Source: Massilia atriviolacea (GTDB taxonomy: Bacteria > Pseudomonadota > Gammaproteobacteria > Burkholderiales > Burkholderiaceae_D). From it: 64,000 nucleotides of DNA. Where the stretch lies: NCBI RefSeq assembly GCF_003953935.1, contig NZ_RXLQ01000017.1, positions 70,030 to 134,029 on the forward strand, in the 5' to 3' direction. A program made the translations under genes and the position numbers. Below the pieces are notes generated by a model. That model saw only the letters and a program-made list of their open reading frames with translations, searched no databases and had not been told where the DNA came from. Shown piece after piece: positions 42,935 through 50,392 of the stretch; the stretch's first letter is position 1; every line of letters begins with the position of its first letter.

Positions 42935-45559
42935 ATGCATATCATCGAACAGCGGGTCCTGCGCGGCCCCAATCGCTGGTCGCGCCTGACCTGCCTGCAA
43001 ACCGTCATCGACATTGGCGACATGCCGGCCATCGGCCCCGCCTTCGCCAGCGCGCTGCTGGCGCAATTGCCCGGCATGGCCCAACGGCGCAGCTACACGA
43101 CCATCGCCCACGCCGTGGAGCTGGCGGCGCTGGAGCTGCAGGCCGTGGCGGGCACGCCGGTCAGCTTCGCCGCCACCGCCAGCATCGGCAACGTCGGCAA
43201 TGTCGGGAACGTCGGCAACATGCGCTGGCGCATCGTCGTCGCCTACCAGCGCGAAGCCGTCGCCATCGAGGCCATGGCGCTGGCGCTGGACATGGTGCGG
43301 GCAGCGGCGCGCGCCGACACGCCCGATTGGAGCGAGCGCGTCGATGCGCTGCGCGAGGTGGCAGAGCGCGGCGCCGTCGGCACCAGCACGGCGGCCGTGC
43401 TCGATGCGGCCCGGGCGCGCGGGATTCCCGTGCTGCGCCTGACCGATGAAGCCAATCTGTTCCAGCTGGGCTGGGGCAGCCGCCAGAAACGCCTGCAGGC
43501 GACCGTGACCGGCGCCACCTCCACCATCGCGGTCGGCATCGCCAGCAACAAGCAATTGACCAAGACCCTGCTGGAACAAGGCGGCATCCCGGTGCCCAAG
43601 GGCGACGTGGCGACGACGGCCGACGAGGCGGTGGCGCTGGCGGCGCGCCTGCGCTACCCGGTCACCGTCAAGCCGCTCGACGCCAACCAGGGCAAGGGCG
43701 TCACCACCGAGTGCCACGACCAGGAAGCCGTGCGCAGCGCCTTCGACTTCGCGCGCCAGTTCGGGCGGCGCGTCATCGTCGAACGCTTCATCGCCGGGCG
43801 CGACTACCGGCTGCTGGTCACCGGCGGCAGGCTGGCCGCCGCCTCGCTGCGCCGCCCGCCCGCCATTACCGGCGACGGCGCATCCACCGTGCGGGCGCTG
43901 GTCGAACTGGAAAACCGCAACCCGGCGCGCGGCGACGGCCATGCCAACATCCTCACGCGCCTGCGCCTGGACGAGCTGGCCCTGGCGCTGCTGGCGGAAC
44001 AGGGCTACACGCCCGATTCGGTGCTCCCTGCCGGGTTGGAAGTGCGGCTGCGCGGGAACGCCAACCTGTCCACCGGCGGCACCGCCGAAGACGTGACCGA
44101 CCTGGTCCACCCGTCCACGCGCGAGATGTGCATCCGCGCCGCGCGCATCATCGGCCTGGACGTGGCCGGGATCGACGTCATCTGCGGCGACATCGGGCTG
44201 TGCCTGCGCGCCCAGCGCGGCGCCGTGATCGAAGTCAATGCCGCACCGGGCATCCGCATGCACGAATACCCGAGCCAGGGCCAGGCCCGCCAAGCCGGCG
44301 ACGCCATCGCCCTGGCCATGTTCGGCCAGGGCGACGGCCGCATTCCGGTCATCGCAGTGACCGGCACCAACGGCAAGACCACCACCTCGCTGATGATCGC
44401 CCACGCCGCGCGCCTGGCCGGCCTGTGCACGGGAGTGACCACCACCGAAGGCGTGTTCATCGACGGCCACCGCATCATCGAGGGCGACTGCGCCGGCTAC
44501 CATTCGGCGCGCACCGTGCTCGCCACGCCGACGGTCGATATCGCGGTGCTGGAAACGGCGCGCGGCGGTATCCTCAAACGCGGCCTGGCCTTCGACCGCT
44601 GCGCGGTGGCGGTGGTGCTGAACGTCTCGGCCGACCATCTGGGCCTGGACGGCGTGGAAACCGTGGCCGAACTGGCGGGCGTGAAAGCGGTGGTGGCCAG
44701 CGCCGCCTCGCGCGCGGTGGTGCTCAACGCCGACGACCGCCTGTGCGTGGCGATGAGCGCCCAGGTCTCGGCCGAGGTGGAGCGGATCTTCTTTTCGATG
44801 GAGCCGGACAACCCGGTGCTGCTGCGCCACCTGGATAACGGCGGTCGCGCCGCCTACTACCAGGACGATGCGCTGATCCTGGCCGACGGCTCGCGCAGGC
44901 TGGAACTGCTGCGCGCCGGACGCATGCCGTCCAGCCTGGACGGCCACGCGCGCTATAACATCGCCAACGCGCTGGCGGCATCGGCCGCGCTGATGGGGGC
45001 CGATTTTACCCATGCGCAGATCGCCACGGCGCTGTCGACCTTCGTCTCGGACGCCGGCAACAATCCGCTGCGCTCGAACATCTACAGCGCGCAGGGCGTG
45101 ACCATCGTGGTCGACTACGCGCACAATCCGGCGGCCTACGCGGCCATGGCATCGATGGCCCAGTCCTTGTCGGGCGCACGGCGCATCGCGGTGCTCACCT
45201 GCCCGGGCGACCGGCGCGAAGCCGACCTGCTCGACATCGGCCACACCTGCGCCGACGGTTTCGACGAACTGTTCGTGTACGAAGCCGACCCGCGCGGGCG
45301 CGCCAGCGGCGAGACAGCCGAAAAAATCCTCGATGGCGCGCGCCGCGCCGGCAAAGAAGAGCGCCTGCTGCACGCCATCGTGCCGGTCAGCGAGGCCTTC
45401 GCGGCGGCGATGGCATGCTGCAGGCCGGGCGACGTGCTGGTATTTGCCTGCGGGTCGGCCGCCACCGCCCTGCGCGAAACGGCGCGCTACGTGGATCAGC
45501 GGGTTGGCGCGCCGGCCGCCGCGCCGTCAGTACATCAGGCTACCATCGCGCTTGAATAA
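42935..45559 (+). CDS. cphA: Cyanophycin synthetase
   Basis: An 874-residue enzyme of the CphA1 kind. It makes a poly-Asp chain with Arg joined to each beta-carboxyl by isopeptide bonds, using two ATP. Parts seen: an N-terminal domain (about 1-160) including an IGNVGNVGNVGN repeat, an ATP-grasp domain (about 190-460; KGVTTECHDQEAV, IVERFIAGRDYRLLVTGG, EVNAAPGIRMH), and a Mur-ligase-like domain (about 470-720; P-loop VTGTNGKTTT with Lys481, LETARGGILKRGLAFD), then a Mur C-terminal domain (VVDYAHNPAAYAAMASM). Length equals typical CphA. It ends the cluster and overlaps the convergent binding-protein gene by 33 bases. Confidence 0.94.
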   Translation: MHIIEQRVLRGPNRWSRLTCLQTVIDIGDMPAIGPAFASALLAQLPGMAQRRSYTTIAHAVELAALELQAVAGTPVSFAATASIGNVGNVGNVGNMRWRIVVAYQREAVAIEAMALALDMVRAAARADTPDWSERVDALREVAERGAVGTSTAAVLDAARARGIPVLRLTDEANLFQLGWGSRQKRLQATVTGATSTIAVGIASNKQLTKTLLEQGGIPVPKGDVATTADEAVALAARLRYPVTVKPLDANQGKGVTTECHDQEAVRSAFDFARQFGRRVIVERFIAGRDYRLLVTGGRLAAASLRRPPAITGDGASTVRALVELENRNPARGDGHANILTRLRLDELALALLAEQGYTPDSVLPAGLEVRLRGNANLSTGGTAEDVTDLVHPSTREMCIRAARIIGLDVAGIDVICGDIGLCLRAQRGAVIEVNAAPGIRMHEYPSQGQARQAGDAIALAMFGQGDGRIPVIAVTGTNGKTTTSLMIAHAARLAGLCTGVTTTEGVFIDGHRIIEGDCAGYHSARTVLATPTVDIAVLETARGGILKRGLAFDRCAVAVVLNVSADHLGLDGVETVAELAGVKAVVASAASRAVVLNADDRLCVAMSAQVSAEVERIFFSMEPDNPVLLRHLDNGGRAAYYQDDALILADGSRRLELLRAGRMPSSLDGHARYNIANALAASAALMGADFTHAQIATALSTFVSDAGNNPLRSNIYSAQGVTIVVDYAHNPAAYAAMASMAQSLSGARRIAVLTCPGDRREADLLDIGHTCADGFDELFVYEADPRGRASGETAEKILDGARRAGKEERLLHAIVPVSEAFAAAMACCRPGDVLVFACGSAATALRETARYVDQRVGAPAAAPSVHQATIALE
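43184..43219 (+). repeat. Four 9-base tandem repeats inside cphA
   Basis: Four units of the pattern (A/G)TC-GG(C/G)-AA(C/T) encode Ile/Val-Gly-Asn repeated four times in the N-terminal domain of cyanophycin synthetase, probably a variable surface loop. Confidence 0.85.
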
Positions 45560-46639
45560 GGCGATGTCCACGAACTCGGACATGGTGCTCTTGCGGTCGG
45601 ACGGCTGGATCGTCATGCCGCCGATATCGATCGGCGTGCGACTGGCGGCGATGGTCTGCAAGCCGCCCTTGCCGGCCGCTTCCATCTGAATCACCTTCAC
45701 CAGCGTCTTGGCGACCGCAAAGCCTTCGAGCGTGATGGCCGATACCGGCTCGTCGCGGAACTTCTTCATCATGTCGATGTGCTCGGACTGCAGCACCGAT
45801 GCGGTGCTGCCCGGGTTCGGCACCACCTGCGAGAACACGGTCCACTCGGTGGCGCGCGCGCCGGCGATTTCGCTCAGGGTGGCCAGGTTGATCAGCGAGG
45901 TCCCGGCCACGAAGGTGCTGGCGTCATGCTTGCGGAAGGCCTTGAGGAACTGCGAAGCGCCGATGGTATCGGCAATCATCAGCACCACCTTGGCGCCGGA
46001 CCCGCTTAACTGCCTGGCGTCGGCATCGATATTGGCCGACACCCGCACCGTGCCGGCCAGGGTCATGCCGCGCTTGCGCAGTTCTTCGGACACCATCTCG
46101 TAGGTTTTCCGGTTCTGCGGGGTGTCCTGCAGGACGATCCCGACTTTTTTCAGTCCCAGCTTGTCGAAGTAAGCCAGGATGAACTGGCACTCGCGCTCCA
46201 TGCTCGGGCGCCAGAAAATCACGCGTCCGCGCGGTGCGGCGAACGAATCGGTCAGCGGCGCAAACAGCACATGGCGCGAGTCGGCAAAGGCCGGCGCGGC
46301 CAGGATGGCCTGGGTCGACTCGGGGCCGATGGCGCCGAGCAGGTAGCTGACCCGGTCGTGCTGGATCAGGCCGCTCGCCAGCCTGGCCGATTCGGCCGCC
46401 ACGCCGCGGTCGTCGCGCACGGTATAGACGATCTTCTTGCCGTTGATGCCGCCCTTGACGTTAACGCTGTCGAAATAAGTGGTGATGCCGGCCACGTAAT
46501 CGCGGCCGATGGCGCCGTTGGGGCCGGACAGGTCGATGGCGTGGCCGACCACGATTTGCGCGCTGGCGCCGGCGGCCAGAGCCAGCAGGGTTACACAAAC
46601 GCTCATGGCCAGCCACAGGGCACGGATACAGGACTTCAC
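45527..46639 (-). CDS. Leu/Ile/Val-type ABC transporter substrate-binding protein
   Basis: A 370-residue periplasmic binding protein of the branched-chain amino acid type (type I fold, Peripla_BP_6). Signal peptide to about residue 27 (ending ASAQ), then IVVGHAIDLSGPNGAIGRDYVAGITTYFDSVNVKGGINGKKI, the usual opening, a LLGAIGPESTQAILAAPAFA segment and KKVGIVLQDTPQNRKTYEMV. No permease or ATPase gene is adjacent, so it works with remote components or as a sensor partner. The gene converges on cphA, overlapping 33 bases. The link to cyanophycin is not proven, yet an amino-acid binder beside an Asp/Arg store is suggestive. Confidence 0.88.
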   Translation of the reverse strand: MKSCIRALWLAMSVCVTLLALAAGASAQIVVGHAIDLSGPNGAIGRDYVAGITTYFDSVNVKGGINGKKIVYTVRDDRGVAAESARLASGLIQHDRVSYLLGAIGPESTQAILAAPAFADSRHVLFAPLTDSFAAPRGRVIFWRPSMERECQFILAYFDKLGLKKVGIVLQDTPQNRKTYEMVSEELRKRGMTLAGTVRVSANIDADARQLSGSGAKVVLMIADTIGASQFLKAFRKHDASTFVAGTSLINLATLSEIAGARATEWTVFSQVVPNPGSTASVLQSEHIDMMKKFRDEPVSAITLEGFAVAKTLVKVIQMEAAGKGGLQTIAASRTPIDIGGMTIQPSDRKSTMSEFVDIALFKRDGSLMY

Positions 46640-46765
46640 GGTTGACTCTCGGGGATGAAAACCGCATGGTAACCACGAGGTATGACAGGGTGATGACGCG
46701 GTGCAACAATCATTCCATTTTCATCTCAAGCATATCTAAAACACCACGCCCTGGCGTTTTGCTGC

Positions 46766-46771
46766 TACACT
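46766..46771 (+). promoter_or_regulatory. Likely -10 element of rtcB
   Basis: TACACT would start transcription near 46778, some 80 bases before the rtcB ATG, just before the first strand of the folded leader. No convincing -35 is seen, so it may depend on an activator or another sigma factor. Confidence 0.35.
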
Positions 46772-46788
46772 GCGCGTTCTTCGTTGTA

Positions 46789-46857
46789 TTGGCTGCTGCC
46801 TCTGAAGAAACCGCCTTTTCGAAGGTGCGTTTTTCTTCGTCTACAGAAAGCAGCCAA
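46789..46857 (+). promoter_or_regulatory. Folded 5' leader of rtcB
   Basis: Nested hairpin. Outer helix: 9 perfect pairs, 46789-46797 with 46849-46857. Inner helix: 46804-46817 pairs with 46822-46838 around a TTCG loop (14 pairs including one G-U, with a 1-base and a 2-base bulge). A short TCT/AGA pairing links the two. The outer helix ends one base before the ATG and there is no Shine-Dalgarno site, so the start region itself is in the helix. The inner stem has a T-run on its 3' side (46830-46834), like an attenuator. Confidence 0.6.
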
Positions 46858-46858
46858 C

Positions 46859-48286
46859 ATGAGCACTACCGTATCGGCCAAACGACTGGCCAAAGCCCTC
46901 GCCTCCCACCATATCTTCGCCGAACGCGAAGGCAATATCCTGCGCGTGCAATCGACCTTGAGGTCCGACGTGCGCGCCGAAATCCTGCTGCCCGAGAGCC
47001 TGCCGCTCGAAGCGAAGGCCGTCAGCCAGCTGCTGGCCTTCGCCGGCATGGTCCATCCGCACGGCGGGCATGTGTGCCGCGCCTGCGCCACGCCCGATTT
47101 CCATCCGGGCGCGCCGGTCCCGGTCGGCAGCATCCTGGTCACCAACCACGACTTCGTGGTGCCCGAATCGATCGGGCGCGACATCAACTGCGGCATGCGC
47201 CTGCACGTGATCGACGTGCCGCTGGAGCGCTTCCTGGCGCACAAGGAGCGCCTGGTGGCGCTGCTCAAGGGCGACCTGCTGCAAGCGGCCCGCAATGTCC
47301 CGACCACGCCGGCGGCCATGACGGCGCTGTTCGCCGACGGCCTGGGCGCCTTCTGGCGCGCCATGCGCGACACGCGCGAAGGTGTGTTCGCGCAGGTCGA
47401 CTTCGACCAGGTACAGGCGGAGACGGCGCGCCTGTTCCCCGCCTCGCAGGTCCGGGGCAATCCCGCGTATGCGCCAGAAGCGCTGCAGGATACCCGGCGC
47501 GGCCTGCTGCGCGACCCGGGCCTGGCCACGCTCGGCGCGGGCAACCATTTCTGCGAGTTTCAATATGTGGCGCAGGTGCTGGACCGCCACCGCGCTTTCG
47601 AACTGGGCGTACGTCCGGGCCAGCTGGCGCTGATGGTGCATAGCGGTTCGCGCGACGTCGGTTCCTACATCGGCACGCGCTGGATGGACCGCGCCAGGGC
47701 CGAATGGCCGGCCGGCGTCAAGCATCCGGAGTCCGGCCTGTACGGCTTGTGCGGTCCGCTCGCCGCCGAATACCTGACGGCGATGCACGCCGCCGCCCAT
47801 TACGCCGACGCCAACCGCGCGCTGATCGTGGAACTGGTGCGCCAGCGCGTCCGCCAGGTGTTCGGCGACCAGTCGATGCCGCTGGTGTGCGACGTGCCGC
47901 ACAATATCGTCCTCAGCGAAGCGGGCGGCAATGTGCACCGCAAGGGCGCCACGCCCGCGCATGCCGGCCAGCCGCTGCTCATTCCGGGCTCGATGGGCGA
48001 CGACTCCTACCTGCTCGATGGACTCGGACACGAACGCTGGGCCAGTTCGGCCAGCCATGGCGCGGGCCGGGCGGTGTCGCGCATGGAGATGGCCTGGAAG
48101 GCTAAGCACGACGACAAGGCTGGTGGGCAGCGGCCCTTCGAATGCATCACGCTGCGCGAGGAGCGCCGCATCGAAGAAGCACCCGGCGCATACAAGCCGA
48201 TCGGCCCGGTCATCACCTCCCAGGTCGAAGAAGGCCTGGCGCGGCCGATTGCGCGCTTTTCTCCACTGCTGACGTTCAAGGCATGA
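46859..48286 (+). CDS. rtcB: RtcB-family RNA ligase
   Basis: A 475-residue RtcB, a GTP- and Mn-dependent ligase that joins RNA 2',3'-cyclic phosphate or 3'-phosphate ends to 5'-OH ends. Metal and guanylylation motifs: SIGRDINCGMRLH (Asp, Cys), LGAGNHFCEF (His), MVHSGSRDVGSYIG (His), DVPHNIV, HRKGATPAHAGQPLLIPGSMGDDSYL, and SSASHGAGRAVSR with the His that carries GMP. All are intact, so activity is expected. No RtcA or archease gene adjoins. The same window carries KptA, another RNA-repair/tRNA-splicing type enzyme. The gene follows a strongly folded leader and lacks a Shine-Dalgarno site. Confidence 0.94.
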   Translation: MSTTVSAKRLAKALASHHIFAEREGNILRVQSTLRSDVRAEILLPESLPLEAKAVSQLLAFAGMVHPHGGHVCRACATPDFHPGAPVPVGSILVTNHDFVVPESIGRDINCGMRLHVIDVPLERFLAHKERLVALLKGDLLQAARNVPTTPAAMTALFADGLGAFWRAMRDTREGVFAQVDFDQVQAETARLFPASQVRGNPAYAPEALQDTRRGLLRDPGLATLGAGNHFCEFQYVAQVLDRHRAFELGVRPGQLALMVHSGSRDVGSYIGTRWMDRARAEWPAGVKHPESGLYGLCGPLAAEYLTAMHAAAHYADANRALIVELVRQRVRQVFGDQSMPLVCDVPHNIVLSEAGGNVHRKGATPAHAGQPLLIPGSMGDDSYLLDGLGHERWASSASHGAGRAVSRMEMAWKAKHDDKAGGQRPFECITLREERRIEEAPGAYKPIGPVITSQVEEGLARPIARFSPLLTFKA

Positions 48287-48384
48287 TTTGTTACACTGCG
48301 ACTTCCCGCGCCCGCACCTCACCCACGCCGGCGCCACATCCCCGCAAGAGAGAACGACACTGGCCTGCGCCCAGTGCATAAAAA

Positions 48385-48714
48385 ATGACATTGACCGTGA
48401 AACTAGTCCTCGCCTTGATCATCGTTGCCATCATCGTCTGCGGCGTGCTGTTCGCGAGGGTGTACCAGGAAAACCGCCGCAGCATCGATTGCGGCATGAA
48501 GGCCGGCAGCGTCGCCGGCATTGCCCTCCACCGCGACAAAGGCGCCACGCGCGAGGAAGCGCGCGCGCTGCTCAGCCGCCCCGGCTTCGGCGACTATTCC
48601 GCCGCAGAGATCGAATCCATGCTCGATGCCGTGTTCGTGCACGGCATCGGCAAATCCTTCGAGGAGATCCGCGAGACCGCCTACACGCAATGCGACGAAA
48701 ACAAGGAGCGTTGA
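48385..48714 (+). CDS. Small single-pass membrane protein
   Basis: A 109-residue protein with one N-terminal transmembrane helix (about 4-24, VKLVLALIIVAIIVCGVLFA) and a soluble domain with NRRSIDCGMKAGSVAGIALHRDKGATREEARALLSRPG, FGDYSAAEIESMLDAVFVHGIGKSFEEIRETAYTQCDE. Two Cys (about 36 and 103) could be disulfide-linked outside the membrane. No recognised family. It lies 98 bases after rtcB in the same direction. Confidence 0.7.
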   Translation: MTLTVKLVLALIIVAIIVCGVLFARVYQENRRSIDCGMKAGSVAGIALHRDKGATREEARALLSRPGFGDYSAAEIESMLDAVFVHGIGKSFEEIRETAYTQCDENKER

Positions 48715-48779
48715 CCTCCCCCGGCGAGACCGGAGCGCGCCTGTGCAGCCCCGGTCCTTGAAGAACAACCGGCGTTGAC

Positions 48780-48801
48780 GGCGGCAGCGCCGGCTGCCGC
48801 C
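48780..48801. terminator. GC-rich stem-loop between convergent genes
   Basis: Perfect 9-bp arms GGCGGCAGC and GCTGCCGCC with a GCCG loop between the small membrane protein gene and hsp20. No T-run on either side. Confidence 0.45.
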
Positions 48802-48808
48802 CCCTGGT

Positions 48809-49252
48809 TTACTGCACGGTCAGGCGCCTGGCTCCGCCGCCCGGCTTCTTGGGCAAGGTCAGTTCGAGCACGCCGTCGCGGCAGGTGGCGGTGGCATTGT
48901 CCTCGTCCACATTCTGCGGCAGCGTGAAGCTGCGGTACTGCTGGCCATGGAAGCGTTCGCGCCACATGCTGCTGCCCTCCGTGCGCTCCTGCTCGCCGCT
49001 GACATCGGCGCTGATGGTGACTTCGTTGCCGTCGACGGAGACCTTGACGTCTTCCTTCTTCACGCCCGGCATGTCGGCGCGCACCACGAAAGCCTGGTCG
49101 GTCTCGCTGACGTCCATGCGGATCCGTTCGCTGTCGAAGGCGCGCAAAGGACGCATCAGGTCGAAGGCGTCGAACAGGCTGTCGAAACTGCGAAATGGAT
49201 CCATGCGGGCGCCCGGGCCCACGGGGTCGAAACGGGTAAGATTGCTGGCCAT
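48809..49252 (-). CDS. Hsp20/alpha-crystallin small heat-shock protein
   Basis: A 147-residue small heat-shock protein, an ATP-independent holdase that forms oligomers. The alpha-crystallin domain (about 40-140) runs from RMDVSETDQAFVVRADMPGVKKEDVKVSVDGNEVTISADV to LPQNVDEDNATATCRDGVLELTLPKKPG. The first 35 residues (RMDPFRSFDSLFDAFDLM) are the usual variable N-terminus. A strong AAGGAG lies 9 bases before the ATG. No heat-shock promoter or ROSE element was recognised upstream. Confidence 0.94.
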   Translation of the reverse strand: MASNLTRFDPVGPGARMDPFRSFDSLFDAFDLMRPLRAFDSERIRMDVSETDQAFVVRADMPGVKKEDVKVSVDGNEVTISADVSGEQERTEGSSMWRERFHGQQYRSFTLPQNVDEDNATATCRDGVLELTLPKKPGGGARRLTVQ

Positions 49253-49446
49253 CGCTTTCTCCTTCAGTTGGTTGACGGGATTGCGGCGTGGCGGCCGCGG
49301 TTGGATGGCTGCCAGGCCACGTCAGGTTGTCGATCATAGGCGATCGATCGACGGACTTTCTGCGCCAGATCAAATCCCTGCCGCTTTATCGCGCATTGCA
49401 TGCATGCCGGCGCAAGACGCGCGTCCGGCGCGCCATCAGGCCGCCA

Positions 49447-50295
49447 TCAGGCCGCCATCAGGACCGGCAGCGTCATCGACCTGAGGACCGTGCGGGTGGC
49501 GCCGCCGAGCAGCAGTTCGCGCAGGCGCGAGTGGCCGTAGCAGCCCATCACCAGCAAGTCGGCCCCGCGTTCGGCGGCCAGCGCCAGCAAGGCCGCGCCG
49601 GCGTCGCCGCCGTCATCGTCGCGCAGCACCAGGTCGGCGCGCACGCCGTGGCGCGCCAGTGCCTGGCCGACGGCCGTGACCGGGCGCAGTTCGGGGCCGC
49701 CGCCGGACTGCAGCGCATCGACGTCGAAGATCGCCACATCGACCGCGCCGGCGCGGCGCAGGAGCGGCAGGGCGAAGCGCATGGCGCGCGCCGCTTCGCG
49801 GCTGCCGTTCCAGCCGAGCAGGATGCGCCGCAGCGGCCAGGCCGGCGCCTGCGCGCACGGCACCAGCAGCACCGGAACGCCGCTGTTCTTCGCCACCTCG
49901 GCCGCCAGTCCCGGCGACGGCAGGGAAGCGCCCTCGGTGGCGTCGGCCTGGCTCAGCACGCACAGGTCGCCGTAGCGCGCCAGCATGCCGAGGCTGAAGC
50001 GCGCTTCCTCGTCGACGGCGCGCCGCTCGTAACCGGGCAGGGTAAAGCCGGCCGCGACGCGCTCGAACGCGTCGAGCGCCTGCGCGCTGCGCTGGCGCAA
50101 GGTGTCGAGAAAGGGCGCAATCGATGGGGCCAGGCTGTTGGTGGCGACCGTCTCGCGCAGGAATCGCGCCACGTCGCTGCTGGCCAGCCCGATCAGATGG
50201 GCGCCTTCGCTCTGCGCCAGTTCGCCCGCAAACGCGTAGCGCGCCCCGGCATTGGCGTCGCCGGCGACGTGCACGACGATGGTCTTGTAGTTCAT
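49447..50295 (-). CDS. Tandem universal stress protein
   Basis: A 282-residue protein with two UspA-like domains. The first (about 1-140) opens NYKTIVVHVAGDANA and has lost most ATP-binding residues. The second (about 145-280) keeps ILLGWNGSREAARA and the ATP motif MGCYGHSRLRELLLGGATRTVL (G-2x-G-9x-G-G/S/T). Tandem Usp proteins respond to starvation, oxygen or respiratory stress. ATG 50295 follows GGGAGG; the longer frame to 50334 is not needed. Next to hsp20 on the same strand, it may share stress control. Confidence 0.9.
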   Translation of the reverse strand: MNYKTIVVHVAGDANAGARYAFAGELAQSEGAHLIGLASSDVARFLRETVATNSLAPSIAPFLDTLRQRSAQALDAFERVAAGFTLPGYERRAVDEEARFSLGMLARYGDLCVLSQADATEGASLPSPGLAAEVAKNSGVPVLLVPCAQAPAWPLRRILLGWNGSREAARAMRFALPLLRRAGAVDVAIFDVDALQSGGGPELRPVTAVGQALARHGVRADLVLRDDDGGDAGAALLALAAERGADLLVMGCYGHSRLRELLLGGATRTVLRSMTLPVLMAA

Positions 50296-50392
50296 GATGC
50301 TCACCTCCCCTGCTTGTCCTTCACTGTATGACACAGGACAAGCAGGGGTTTGAGCGGGATCAAGGTGCGCATCCGAACTAATCGGCGCGGCC

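Noticed and set aside
42926-45373. 815-codon minus-strand open frame
   Set aside because: Antisense of cphA; no recognisable domain or ribosome site.
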